In this document: piece after piece, positions 11,048 to 22,230 of the stretch
How positions within the stretch are numbered: position 1 is the first letter of the stretch
Layout of the letters: each line of letters begins with the position of its first letter
Assembly (NCBI GenBank): GCA_023935145.1
Contig: CM043700.1
Coordinates: 63,134,620 to 63,198,619 of the forward strand
Origin: Bretschneidera sinensis
Taxonomy: Eukaryota; Streptophyta; Magnoliopsida; Brassicales; Akaniaceae
Reading direction: 5' to 3'
DNA length: 64,000 nt
Translations under genes and position numbers: made by a program
The notes under the pieces: model-generated
What the model was told of the DNA's origin: nothing
The model's database searches: none
What the model saw: only the letters and a program-made list of their open reading frames with translations

Positions 11048-12574
11048 TGATGAGAGTCATAAAATGCATCTTAACAGTACTTAATTGTTATCATTTTAGG
11101 GTTGATCTAGGTTTTAATTGCACTCTTATACGTTAACAGCTCTGAAGTATCATTCTTGGATCATTGATCTATTTCGGTGTATTTTCAGGTACTTTAAGCT
11201 CAAAAAAGGAGGAAAAGTTATCATTGCTTGAAGTACAAAGACTCGAGGCATACTGGAGTGAAGGAATTCTTCCGGAAGGATAAGATAGAGGGCTTAAAAG
11301 AGCAACAACTGCTGCCCGCATTGGAAAAGAGTTTCACTAAATTGCCAGAATTACCCGTACAGATCAATCATCTTTGCAAATTAAACTGTATTTATACAAG
11401 AAGAACCAGGAGATGAGCCATATATTCTTAAAAACATCCGGAAGTCTATTTTTTGGAGAATTTTACGGTTCATAAAAATACTTTTTCTAGAGAAAGTTAT
11501 GGCAGTTTAAGTAGACAAAGGTTATGCTTTGCGGACTGTGCGGGATTTCAGCGTGAAGGGCATATGAAGGCCTAAATCCCACATCCTACATTGGTTAGAA
11601 ACACATTTCTATATCCCACATCCCATATCGGATTGGAAACACATTGTACTCGTGGTATTTGCCTATATAAGACCCACTCCACTTCAGCTTTAAAGACTAT
11701 CGGAGAATCTGAGATCATCTGAGATCATCAGAAAGTGAATCCAGAGGGCCTTTAGGAGCAATCCAGAGGGCCCTTAGGAGGAATCCAAAGCACCTTTGGA
11801 GGGAAAGCTGAGGAATTGTCGAAGCTTTCACTACCAAGGGGGAGATGATCATTGAGAGGCCGGAGGCAACTCGAGGACGCATGAGCCCCATGGCCGGTTA
11901 GTCTCCAAGCAAGGCGAATGGATGAATCCCTAGGTGTAGTTGTTCTTATTTTTCTTTATTTGATTCAGTTGTAGTTTGATATTATTTTCATTAAACATTA
12001 TTATGTTTTATTTTTTAATTTAATTAGTAGATTTCTTACTAGTCCGGTGATTGCATGTTTCTTTTCCATATAAGTCTAGTCATGCTCTTCTTACGTGTAT
12101 TTATTTGGGTGTGATTGAGTCCGGTAGATCTCTTTTATAGATTTGTCTATTTCTGTGGTATTTTCATTTAAATATATCGTCTTCTTTTGATAATTTATAA
12201 GTTAGGTCATGTGTGCTTGAAAGTAAAGAATAATTCATATCAATTACATTAGGGTTTTTACATGTGCTTTAATTGAATATTTGCCAATTGCCTATTTGGG
12301 GTGTGAAACTTGCAATCGAGATAAAAACAACTGAATCAAGTTAGGATTAGGGTAACGAACCTAGGGAGGATTTTTGGAACCTTTTTGTTTCTTTATTATA
12401 TTATCCATCAATTATTTACACAATTTTCACACAATCAACAATTCAGATTTTGTCACTTTAACTTTTATCGTTTGTGTTAAGGTTTACACCTTCTTTTGTA
12501 ATTAGTTTGTTTCCTTGTGGAATCGACACCCCAAAGCTGTACTACAATACCGCGTTATGTTTTGGGCTTAATCA
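11048..12574 (+). repeat. 3' LTR of TR-GAG-1
   Basis: 1527 bp copy of 5888-7400, starting TGATGAGAG and ending TAATCA. TATA box at 11664-11670. Confidence 0.9.
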
Positions 12575-12579
12575 AAGAC

Positions 12580-13654
12580 AGAGTGAAGAATTGGCTAAAT
12601 TCATTTCTCATAGATTTAATCACTAGTTGGGACGATTTAGCTCAGAAGTTTCTTGCTAAATTTTTTACACCGGCCAAGACAGTGAAGATGTGCAATGAAA
12701 TTTCAAATTTTGCTCAAATTGAAGGCAAATCACTTTATGAGGCCTGAGAACGATATAAATACCTACTTAGGCAATGCCTTCACCATGGATTGCCGAAGTG
12801 GATGCAAGTTTAAAACTTTTATAATGGACACGGTGGTTCTATAAGAACTCTGATAGATGCAGCTTCAGGAAGAGCGTTTATAGGAAAAAACTAGGATGAT
12901 GCACATGATCTGTTGGAGGAGATGGCCATGAACAGCTATCAATGGCCGAGTGAGAGGATTTTACCAAAAAATGCAATGGGTTTACATGAGATTGAAGCTA
13001 TCACTACCAGCTCAAGTCCACACTCTTACTCAACAATTGAAGGCTAACCAACTAATGGCAAATGCCATTCACTTGACACCACTGGTTTGTGATTTTTGCC
13101 ATGGAAACCATCTGAGTGAAGATTTTCAAGTGGGAAGCTCCTTTTCTCAATCCCAAGCGGAGCACGCACACTTTGTTGAAAATTACAACCAGTAGAACAA
13201 TCCATACAGTGCAACTTACACTCCTGGATGGAGGAATCATCCAAATTTTTCATGGAATAATCTAAATGTATTGAAGCCACCACCTGGTCCGTCATCTAGT
13301 GACCCACCAAAAGAGAAATCAGAACTTGAAGAAGCAATGGCGCAATTGGCAAATAAAACCAACCGATTTATAACAGAGACTAAGACCAATTTTCATAATC
13401 AAGCAGCTTAGATTCGGAATTTAGAAGTCCAAGTTGGTCAATTGGCCAATACGCTCTTAGGGAGACAACAAGGTAATTTTCCTAGCACGACTGAAGCGAA
13501 TCCAAAGGAGCAGTGCAAGGCGATCACTTTGAGAAGAGGGAAAGAGTTAAAAACTCCAACCGGACATGAGAAGTTCGAAAAAGAATATCAAGAGGTGCAA
13601 CTTCACACAACACCATTCAAGGAGATTTTCGAAAGTCAACTAATCCCACCATAG
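12580..13654 (+). pseudogene. gag 3' part, element A
   Basis: Resumes gag after TR-GAG-1 with RVKNWLNSFLIDLITSWDDL and AQKFLAKFFTPAKT. Later segments include CDFCHGNHLSEDF (degenerate zinc knuckle) and a conserved TPGWRNHPNFSWNN stretch, then VQVGQLANTLLGRQQGNFP near 13430-13490. Multiple stops and at least one frameshift. Confidence 0.8.
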
Positions 13655-14515
13655 GATTCGGCTCTAAGAGTTATATTCCCTCAACGACTCAAAAAGAATA
13701 AGCTTGATAAGCAGTTTTCTAAATTTCTAGATGTGTTTAAAAAATTGCATATTAACATTCCTTTTGCAGATGCTCTCGAACAAATGTCGAGCTGTGTGAA
13801 ATTTATAAAGGATATCTTGTCAAATAAGAAGAAATTGGAAGAGTATGAAACGGTAGTCCTTACTGAAGAGTGCAGTACAATTCTACAAAAAAAATTGCCT
13901 CCAAAGCTTAAGGATCCAGGGAGCTTCACTATCCCATGTTCAATTGGAAATTTTGTGTTTGAAAGAGCTTTATGTGATTTAGATGCAAATATTAATCTAA
14001 TGCCTTCGTCTATTTTCAAGAAGCTTGGATTAGGTGAGACGAGACCTACTACAGTTTCATTGTAATTAGTGGACCACTCAATAAAACCCCCACGGGGAAT
14101 TACTGAAGATGTGCTTGTCAAAGTGGACAAGTTTATTTTTCCAGCTAACTTCATCATTCTAGACATGGAAGAGGATCGAGAAATCCTCATCATTCTTGGC
14201 ATACCATTCTTAGCTACTGGCTGAGCTCTTATTGATGTCCAAAGAGGAGAATTGTAGTTGAGGGTACAAGAGGAGGAGGTAACCTTTAATGTTTTTAATG
14301 CCATCAAGTATCCAGATACAAGTGAAAGTTGTTTTAGCATCCAAGCGATTGACTCTTTGATCACCGAAGTGCTTAATCAAAAAAAGGAATCATTGGAAGC
14401 TTGTTTGGTTAGTCCTAATCCAACCATGGTAGAGGATCATAAAGTGTTAGAATATACCTCCTGGTTGGATTCTTTTGGTTCTAACAACAAGAATTATTTT
14501 AAAGATTTGGGATAA
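13655..14515 (+). pseudogene. Protease region, element A
   Basis: 13733-14065 reads FKKLHINIPFADALEQ and LPPKLKDPGSFTIPCSIG, then ALCDLDANINLMPSSIF. The catalytic motif normally DLGAS is DLDAN, so the protease is dead. A second piece to 14515 holds EVTFNVFNAIKYPD and the post-protease linker. Confidence 0.8.
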
Positions 14516-14557
14516 GGACCCTTACGGCCCCTTCCATCTATTGAAAAGTCGCATGTA

Positions 14558-15049
14558 TTGGAGCTCAAGCCTTTACCGGAACACCTTCAATATGCTTATC
14601 ATGGTAAATTATCTACTCTTCCAGTAATTATTTCATCTAAGCTTTCTACTGAAGAAGAAGAAAAGTTGTTGAGAGTGCTTAGAAAACATAAGGCAACTAT
14701 TGGGTGGATGCTTGCGGATATCAAGGGAATTAGCCCTTCTATTTGTATACACCAAATTTTGTTGGAGGAAGAGTGCAAACCGACGATAGAGCACCAAAGA
14801 AAACTTAATCCGACAATGAAGGAAGTGGTGCATAAAGAGATCTTAAAGTGGTTAGATGCTGGAGTGACTTACCTAATTTCTGATAGCTCATGGGTTAGTC
14901 CTGTTCAAGTAATGCCAAAGAAAGGAGGAATGACAGTGGTGAAGAATGCTAACAATGAGTTAATCCCTAGAAGAATCATCACCGGGTGGAGAATTTGCAT
15001 AGATTACCGAAAACTGAACAAGACTACAATTCTCCTTGATCTGACCTAG
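14558..15049 (+). pseudogene. RT N-terminal fragment, element A
   Basis: 163 codons: LKPLPEHLQYAYHG, RKHKATIGWMLADIKGISP, LNPTMKEVVHKEILK, then GWRICIDYRKLNKTT where it ends. The palm with the catalytic aspartates, RNase H and integrase are missing; the sequence jumps to the 3' region (ALLGGS-like, GGGAGGCAGCC). Confidence 0.85.
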
Positions 15050-16100
15050 AAGAACAGCAACAGTCAAGCTACTAACTATAACTAAGCGCTTCTTGGGAGG
15101 CAGCCTAAGCATTCTAAACCTTTGTTTTGTTATTTTCACAATTGGTTTAGTTTTCTAATTATTATTTTCCTCAATTTCTTTTTGTATGTTTTGATTTCAA
15201 ATTTTTTTTTCTTTACATGGGTGTGGCAATAACGTAGTTCCCCACTTCCTTGCTCCAAAACTTGAACGCATTGATGGAGATACTGAGGGAAAAGAGCTTG
15301 ATCCATCTTTGCCAGTGGTCAGGGAAGTTTCTTTCTATCATGTATTTGCTTTCTTTGCTACACATTGGGGACAATGTAAGTTTTGAGTGTGGGGGAGGGG
15401 ATTTAGATTGTGTTTTAATTTTGTATCTCTACAAAAAAAAAAAAAAAGTTTTGCTTTTTGTTTTTGTGGTTTTCAACAATTTTTGATTGTGCATGTCATG
15501 AGAAAGATTCAATTAAGCTTGAAATATTCATAACATGATAGAATAAGTAATCTTCCCCCTTGGAATTAGTTAGTTTAGTATTTTCCTTGAAAATAATAGT
15601 GACTAAATTTAGTAGATATAAGCTGGTGAGACTTTGAACCTTTAGACTGACACATCCATATCAGTCTCACTATTTTCTTTCATGTGAGATATTCTTCCAT
15701 GGATTTGTTTCTCTAGAACTTGCCTTAATTCTCTTTAAGGTTATATTGACACATGCATGCATGAACATGATTAAGGCCCTCTTTTTTATAAGCTACATAA
15801 GCCAAATAGCCTACCTTGTAATTAATTTTCCCCTTTGTTGAACCTCTTTGAGCTTTATTGGTTTTTTTTTTTCGTTTATTGTGAACCCACATTACAAGCT
15901 TTAAATCCGAAAAAACATTACCTTTTCCCAAGCCGTAGAGCTAGTGGAGCATTGTTCATCACTATGATATGTATAGGTGTGTAAGAAACAAGTGTGGGGG
16001 TTCATCATTATGATATGTATGGGTGTGTAAGAAACAAGTGTGGGGGTGTATGGATTTGTGGTATGGCTATGATTGGTGAAATGGAACATGTTTTCATTCT
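15050..16100 (+). other. 3' non-coding region of element A
   Basis: No gene. Contains a hairpin ACATTG-GGGA-CAATGT at 15362-15377 followed by a purine-rich PPT-like tract (15388-15400). A 46-bp tandem duplication lies at 15955-16046, each unit ending AAACAAGTGTGGGGG. An LTR of another family begins at 16101. Confidence 0.65.
15955..16046 (+). repeat. 46-bp tandem duplication
   Basis: Two units, starting TTCATCACTATGAT (15955) and TTCATCATTATGAT (16001), both ending in a G5 PPT-like tract. Confidence 0.85.
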
Positions 16101-17368
16101 TGATAAGTTCTTAAATATTCATAATTAAGCCCTTTAATTTACATTTGTTAAGCCCTTAGTGTGCGTATTTTATGCTATTTTACTTCCTTTCTGTGTTTTA
16201 TAGGTTCTTGGAGAAAATGAAGCATTTTGGAGCTCAAAGAGCAAATCTGGAAAATATGTCAGTTGCTTAGTGCGATCGAGCGCACCAGCGCCCAAGCCAG
16301 GATCGAGTGCAATCTGCGCTCGCACACAAGAAGAAGGTTGCGCTCGAGCGTAAGAGGAACTGCAATCGAGCGCACCGTACTACAGTGAATAGTAAAAACG
16401 GCATAACCTGTTTTGGAAATAATGGTTCGGGTCTTATTTTGGAAATTAGGGTTTCCAAGTGTCCTTAGAACCCTATAAATAGACTTGTAAAACAATAGAA
16501 ACAGTATCTTCCTTTTAGTTTAGTTTTTGTTTGGGGAGATTGGAGAAGGAAACTGTGGAGGAGAATTGACAACTCTTCTCTCGGGTTTTTTCTTTCCTTT
16601 ATTTTTATTATGTGTACTTAAACTTTTAGTAAGGGCTTGGTTGAAGCCCTAATTATGTTTACTAAATAAATTCAGTATTGGTGCCTTTGCGATATTTATG
16701 TTGTGTTGCTTAACTTGATTAATACTTATTTTTATTTAAATTCCTCATATGTGTGTGTCTGATCAACGTATGCGTATGGTATGGATTAGTTACTTGAATC
16801 AATTTGGATGACTGAGTCCTAGGTTTAACATTAGTAACAAAAGATATCCACGCTGGATTCTTATGTTAATCAACATGGTAAACTGGGAGTAGATACCATG
16901 CCCTAGGTCCCGTGTGGTTGTCAATTTCTGCAGATCCTATGCTCTCTTAAAGAACAACTCAGTATACACCATGCTGAATCCTTTGAGAGAGAAAAGAGTT
17001 AGAGTAGATATCATGCCTAACTCGTTGCTTAGGGAGATCAATAGCTTAAGGAGTAGATGCCATGCCCTTAGGTTGACAAACATTAGGTATTAATGACATG
17101 AGTAAAGCATTGGCATACTGTTTTGTTGTGGTAGCATGATTAGTGGTGGATATCAAGTCCCTACGCCTTTATCTTTATTAAATTCTAACTCAATATTTAT
17201 TTCTCTTATTTTTATTTTATTATTGCGAAACTAATTCTAAATCAAAATTTACCAATCCCTATGGAGATGATCTTGCATTTGCACACTATATTACTAAGTT
17301 GATCTTGTGCACTTGCAAGTAAAACAAGTTCGGTTATTTGCTCATTAATTTAGGTAGATAATCGCACA
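16101..17368 (+). repeat. Athila-type LTR (F/D family relative), plus orientation
   Basis: 1268 bp, TGATAAG start, ends ATCGCACA. Motif array 16271-16374, TATAAATA at 16474-16481. It is followed by a PBS, so it was a 5' LTR whose internal part is lost. Preceded by no PPT. Confidence 0.8.
16271..16374 (+). promoter_or_regulatory. GCGATCGA motif array in U3
   Basis: Near-copies of TGCGATCGAGCGCA at 16271 (exact), 16339 and 16361 (22 bp apart), with weaker ones between. Lies 100 bp upstream of the TATA box at 16474. Confidence 0.6.
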
Positions 17369-17406
17369 AGTTTTTGGTGCCGTTGCCGAGGACGGCACCA
17401 AAAACT
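17369..17406. repeat. Head-to-head PBS palindrome between two LTRs
   Basis: 13-bp perfect arms (AGTTTTTGGTGCC and its complement) around 12 bases. The left arm is the PBS start of the LTR on the left, the right arm that of the inverted LTR on the right. It marks a rearrangement junction. Confidence 0.85.
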
Positions 17407-18724
17407 TGTTGTTCGTTTATCTACCTAAGTAAATAATCGTACAGTTTTACTTGCAAGTGCACAAGGTCATGGTAGTATAGTGTGCAAGTGCGAGATCATT
17501 TCCACAGGGATTGGTGAATTTCGTTTTTAGAATCAGTTTCTCAAGATAAAAAGATAGCAATAACAGTTGAGTGTGATTTAATAATAATAAGAATATAGGG
17601 CTTTTGATATCAACCTCTAATTATACTTTCCCAATGAGTAATATGTCAATGCACTAGCCTTTCTATGATTACCTAATGTTTGCCAACCTAAGGGCATGAC
17701 ATCTACTCCTTAAGCTATTGATTTCCCTAAGCACCGAATTAGGCATGGTATCTACTCTAACTCTTTTCTTTCTTAAGGGATTCAGCATGGTATCTACTGA
17801 GTTGTTCCTTAAGAAAGCATAAGATTTATGGAAATCGATAACCACATGAGACCTAGGGCATGGTATCTACTCACGGTTTCCCATGTTGATTAATCCAAGA
17901 ATCTGTAGTTGATATCTTTTGTTACCATTGTCAGACCCAGGACTCGGTCATCCAAATTGGTCTAACTAACTAATCCATACCACATGCATATATTGATCAG
18001 ACATATATATATGAGGAATTTAAATAAACACAGGCCTTAATCAAGTTAAGCATCATAATCAAGGCTATTGCAAAGATAATCAATGAATGCATATATGGGA
18101 GAGTATAACTAGGGCTTCAATCGAGCCCTATAAAGAGTTAGTTACACATGCTGTCTAAGATAAGCATCATAACATAAACTAAACATAAAATATAAAACCT
18201 AAAGAATACTGTGGAGACGGGTTCTCAATCCTCTCCAAAGCTTACAACTCCGAGCTAAGCAAAAGATAAAAGAAATGATGTCTTTTGTGTGTGTTTACAG
18301 GTGTATTTATAGGGTTTGAATAACCCTAAAAGACTCTGGAAACCTTAAACTTCCTAAAACGCAAAACCTCTTCTTTTTCCAAAACTGGTTCTGCCGTTTT
18401 ACTGTTCACGCCCGTACATGTGTGCTCGATCGCATTCATTGTGCACTTGATCGCAAGGCTGTGATCGATCGTTCTTGTGTGCGGACGAGCACTTATGCGC
18501 TCGATCGTACCCAAGAGTACGCTCGATCGTACCTTAGCCAGTAGCTGCTCCAGGATTTCCAGATTTCTTCCTTCCTTTAGGTGACAAAAATGCTTCTTTT
18601 TCTCTAAGACCCTATAAAAACTAGTGAAACACAGAAATGAAATAAAATGGACTAAATTAACATAACTAAGGACTTACCAAATGTAACTAAAAGGGCTTAA
18701 ATATGAATATTTAAGCACCTATCA
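17407..18724 (-). repeat. Athila-type LTR, minus orientation
   Basis: 1318 bp; reads TGATAGGTGCTTAAATATTC at its 5' end on the minus strand (right edge 18724). Inverted TATA box at 18304-18311 and motif array at 18421-18531. U5 has GGTAGTATAGTG (17471-17482, plus strand), matching tRNA-Asp. No target duplication with either neighbour. Confidence 0.8.
18421..18531 (-). promoter_or_regulatory. GCGATCGA motif array in U3
   Basis: Starts at 18421, 18442, 18460, 18480, 18496 and 18518, i.e. steps of 21, 18, 20, 16 and 22 bp. In element sense the unit reads TGCGATCGAGCGCA or a variant. TATA box 110 bp away at 18304-18311. Confidence 0.6.
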
Positions 18725-18807
18725 ATGAGGTATCAATTTCTTTCCCTTATAATAATATTAATAACATTGTTAGTAGTAATGAAGAGTTAATTAAGGTTAT
18801 AAATGAA

Positions 18808-19773
18808 ATGCATGAAGAATTGAAGAAATTCGATTATAGGAGTATGACCCTAAAAAGAGAAGTCTCATATCTTTATAAAGAGATGGAAGGTTTAAAGGAA
18901 GAAAAAGAAAAACTATCTTCCATGCTTTATGACTCTTCACAAGATTTTCTAAAAAATGAAAGTGAAATTCTAAAGAAGAAAATAATATAATTGAAGAGCA
19001 TCGAATCTAGACTTATGCTTAGAAAAGAAAAGCTAGATGAAGTGCTATCTAGGCAAAGGTTAAACGGAGGAAAATCTAACTTGGATTATTCTCCATTAGG
19101 CAAGAAAAAGTCAAAAGAGACTTTGTTCATGAAAACAACATGTATGGATGAAGCCTCCACTTCCAAGGCCACTAGCAAGATTAAAAGTACTCCTTCAATA
19201 TACGCTAGTAGTTCTACGAATGCAAATTTAAATTCTAATGCATTTTCTAGAGTTAAACATCCTAGAAACACTCATGCATATATGTATGCTCACTCAAGAA
19301 ATGCAAATGCTAGGAATAATCATTCAAGGAATACACATACTAGAAATACACATCCTAGGAACTATCATCATGTATGCTCTAGAGATAATGTGTATGCTCA
19401 TAACTTGCATGGTAAAACTGGACATCTTAGAAATTACCATCATGCGCATCCTAAAGATAGTATGTATATTTATAATGCTATAAGTGCATATCCTAGAAAT
19501 TACCGTCATACCACTCCTAAAGATAACACACATGTTCATAATTTTCATAATAGAAACATATATTATAGGATTGCTTATCCAAGGAACTATAGACATGTAC
19601 AATTAAGAAATCCTAGGATTATGCATCATCAACATGTCTATAATTATAGAGCAACTTATAATGTTAAGAAAGTATGGGTCCCGAATGAAACTGTATTTTC
19701 TAGGACTAATCCCAAAGGACCCAAGAAATTTTGGGTACCTAAAAGTGCAATTGTATATCCTTGTGTAATGTAG
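18808..19773 (+). pseudogene. gag, copia-1
   Basis: One frame with a stop at 18988. First part (to about 19060) is a strongly charged coiled coil (LKREVSYLYKEMEGLKEEKEKL). From about 19250 to 19650 it becomes an unusual His/Asn/Arg-rich region of imperfect 22-28-residue repeats, each starting PRNYHH or PRNYRH. No CCHC zinc knuckle is visible. It ends KKVWVPNETVFSRTNPKGPKKF before protease. Confidence 0.8.
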
Positions 19774-20199
19774 ATATGTCTCCACACCAAGGAAAAAGGT
19801 AATTATTGGTACCTTGATAGTGGATGCTCAAAGCACATGACCGATGATCAAAGCATGTTCAAAGAGCTAACTCTAAGGGATGGTGGACATGTCACCATTG
19901 GAGACAATACAAAGATAAAGATCATTGGGTAAGGCAAAGTTGGTAATGATTTCTCAACTATTGATCATGTTTTATATGTGCAAGACCTTAAGCCAAATTT
20001 GCTTAATATTAGTCAATTATGTGACAAAGGCAACAAAGTCATATTTGAAACCTCTCATTGTCTAGTTATAGACATCGAAAGTAACAAGATCAAATTTGAT
20101 GGCAATAGACACGAAAATGTTTATGTAGTTAATTTAAAATCCTTGCATTCAGAAAATGGAAAATGTTTTCACGCTTTCAGTGAAAATCTATGGTTATGA
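19774..20199 (+). pseudogene. Protease and GAG-pre-integrase, copia-1
   Basis: Same frame as gag. GNYWYLDSGCSKHMT carries the catalytic DSG (about 19810-19830), which is intact. Stops at 19930 and 20197. VLYVQDLKPNLLNISQLCD is the usual link to integrase. Confidence 0.8.
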
Positions 20200-21010
20200 C
20201 ATAGAAAACTTGGCCATGTGAACATGGATTTGCTTAAAATTATTTCAAGAAAAGATTTACTCATTGGACTTCCAAAAGTAAAATTTGAAAAAGACAAGGT
20301 GTGTGATGCTTGTCAAATGGGAAAGCAAACAAGAATTTCTTTTAAATCAAAAAATATAATCTCAACTTCTAGACCATTGGAACTTTTGCATATGGACTTG
20401 TTTGGTCCAATAAGTACAATTAGTCTAGGTGAACATCAATATGCTCTTGATATTATTGATGATTATTTAAGATCTACCTTTGTTATTTTTATTGCTTACA
20501 AGGATGAATCATACAAAGGATTTGTGAACTTTTGTAAAAAGTTTCAAAATGAAAAAGGTATTTCTATTTCAAGAATTAAAAGAGATCATGGAAAATAATT
20601 TGAAAACCAAAGTTTTTCAAAATTTTATGATGAAAATGGATTTGACACAACTTTTCAGCACCTAGAACTCCTCAACAAAATGGAGTTGTTGAGAGGAAAA
20701 ATAGAGTTCTTGAAGAATTTGCTAGAACAATGCTTTGTGAAAATAGTTTGTCAAAATACTTTTGGGCAGAAGGTGTAAGCACTTCTTGCTATGTTTTAAA
20801 TAGAGTTTTAATTAGGCCTATACTTGACAAAACCCCATATGAACCATGGAAAAGTTGAAAGCCTAATATCTCTTATTTTTGTGCTTTTGGTTGCAAGTGC
20901 TTCATCCTAAATAACAATAAAACTAATTTAGGAAAATTTGACTCCAAGACCGATGAAAGGATATTCTTAGGATAGTTAACCTCTAGTAAAGCTTATAGAG
21001 TCTTTAACAA
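20200..21010 (+). pseudogene. Integrase, copia-1
   Basis: HRKLGHVNMDLL with CDACQMGKQ forms the HHCC zinc domain. The core begins LLHMDLFGP; the second Asp lies in IKRDHGK (Asn replaced by His next to it) and the Glu region in RTPQQNGVVERKNR. A stop at 20596 and a frameshift near 20655 break it. Confidence 0.82.
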
Positions 21011-22088
21011 AAGAACTCTAGTGGTTGAAGAATTCGTACATGTTGCCTTTGATGAGTTTACCCCAATTAATAGTAGAGTAGTTTCATTTAATGATGATGC
21101 AGATTTTATCCCATTTTTGACCCGAAAGAGAGCCAACCTCAAACAAGTCAAGAGGGAGATGCTTTCAATCTTGATCAACCATCTACAAGTCAATAAGAGG
21201 ATAGTCTTCCCAAAGATTGGAGGTATGTGAATTATCATCCAATCGATCAAGTGATTGGTGATCCTTCATAAGAGATAAGAACTTGTTCCTCTATTAGAAA
21301 TATCTGTAATTGTGTAGCTTATTTATCTTAAGTAGAACGTAAGACCTATGTAGAACCCAAAAAAGATGTTGATTGGATAAATGCTATACAAGAAGAATTA
21401 AATCAATTTGAAAGAAATGAAGTATAGAATCTAGTTCCTAGACCAAAGAATTACACTATAATAGGAACTAAATGGGTATATAGAAATAAAATGGATGAAA
21501 ATGGAATAGTAACTAGGAACAAGGCTAGACTAGTTGCTAAGGGATATAATCAAGAAGAAAGAATAGATTTTGATGAGACATATGCTCTTGTAGCTAGATT
21601 AGAAGCCATTCGTATGGTATTGGCCTTTGCATGCTTTAATAAATTTAAGCTATTCCAAATGGATGTAAAAAGTTCATTTTAAATGGTTTTATAGAAGAAG
21701 AGGTGTATGTTGAGTAACTTCTTGGATTTGAAAATCCTAGTCTTCCAAACCATGTCTATAAGCTTTCTAAAGCTCTCTATGGGTTGAAGTAAGCTCCAAG
21801 AGCATGGTATGAAATATTAAGTAAGTTTTTGCTTGAAAATAGTTTTACAAGAGGAAAAATAGACATAACCCTCTTCATAAAAACTTACCCAAACGATCCA
21901 CTACTAGTCCAAATATACGTTGATGATATTATATTTGGTGCTACTAATGAATCTATGTGTCAAGAGTTTGCTAAGTGTATGCAAGGTGAGTTTGAAATGA
22001 GCATTATAGGAGAGCTTACTTACTTTCTTAGACTTTAAATCAAACAATTGAAGGAATACATCTTCATTAATCAATCAAAGTACACCAA
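21011..22088 (+). pseudogene. Reverse transcriptase 5' part, copia-1
   Basis: DWINAIQEELNQFERNEV, then GTKWVYRNKMDENG, KARLVAKGYNQEE and the catalytic IYVDDIIFGAT (about 21910-21945, intact). Several frameshifts and stops. The reading stops at QSKYT, where the solo LTR at 22089 is inserted. Confidence 0.85.
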
Positions 22089-22193
22089 TGTAATATCCGT
22101 ATCTTAAAAAGTTGGGTAAGTGTATATTTTTATCAATATGACAAAGAGTTAAATCCCAGAAGGCTGAATGAGATTGGAAGGAGACAAAGGTTG

Positions 22194-22230
<37 letters not shown>

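Larger units (their letters stand above)
5888..12574 (+). mobile_element. TR-GAG-1: gag-only LTR retrotransposon
   Basis: 6687 bp; LTRs 5888-7400 and 11048-12574, ends TAATGAG (ancestral TGATGAG, as in the other LTR) and TAATCA. Flanks give a 5-bp target duplication gagac (5883-5887) / aagac (12575-12579), one mismatch. Removing the element restores the gag reading of element A (SLRD then RVKNWLNSF). The internal part has a tRNA-Asp PBS, one gag gene, a long non-coding 3' part and no protease, RT or integrase. Such gag-only elements are known as TR-GAG and depend on enzymes of a partner, here plausibly the family of element E. Confidence 0.9.
4888..16100 (+). mobile_element. Element A: decayed Athila-like Ty3/gypsy
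   Basis: Plus-strand element with LTR remnant, tRNA-Asp-type PBS, gag, protease, only the N-terminal third of RT, then directly the 3' region. RNase H, integrase and any ORF3 are deleted. It is interrupted inside gag by TR-GAG-1 (5888-12574). No matching 3' LTR is recognised; an unrelated LTR starts at 16101. Confidence 0.8.

Noticed and set aside
13681..14364. 227-codon minus-strand ORF
   Set aside because: Antisense of the protease region of element A.
16046..16100. Start of a 3' LTR for element A (TGTATGGATT after a G-rich tract)
   Set aside because: No matching sequence in the 5' LTR remnant, so it cannot be supported.
17369..17406. Possible terminator hairpin
   Set aside because: The arms are two PBS starts in inverted LTRs; a junction, not a terminator.
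22200..22227. Poly(A) tail of a retroposon
   Set aside because: It lies inside a solo LTR with its own TSD; no retroposon body or TSD is next to it.
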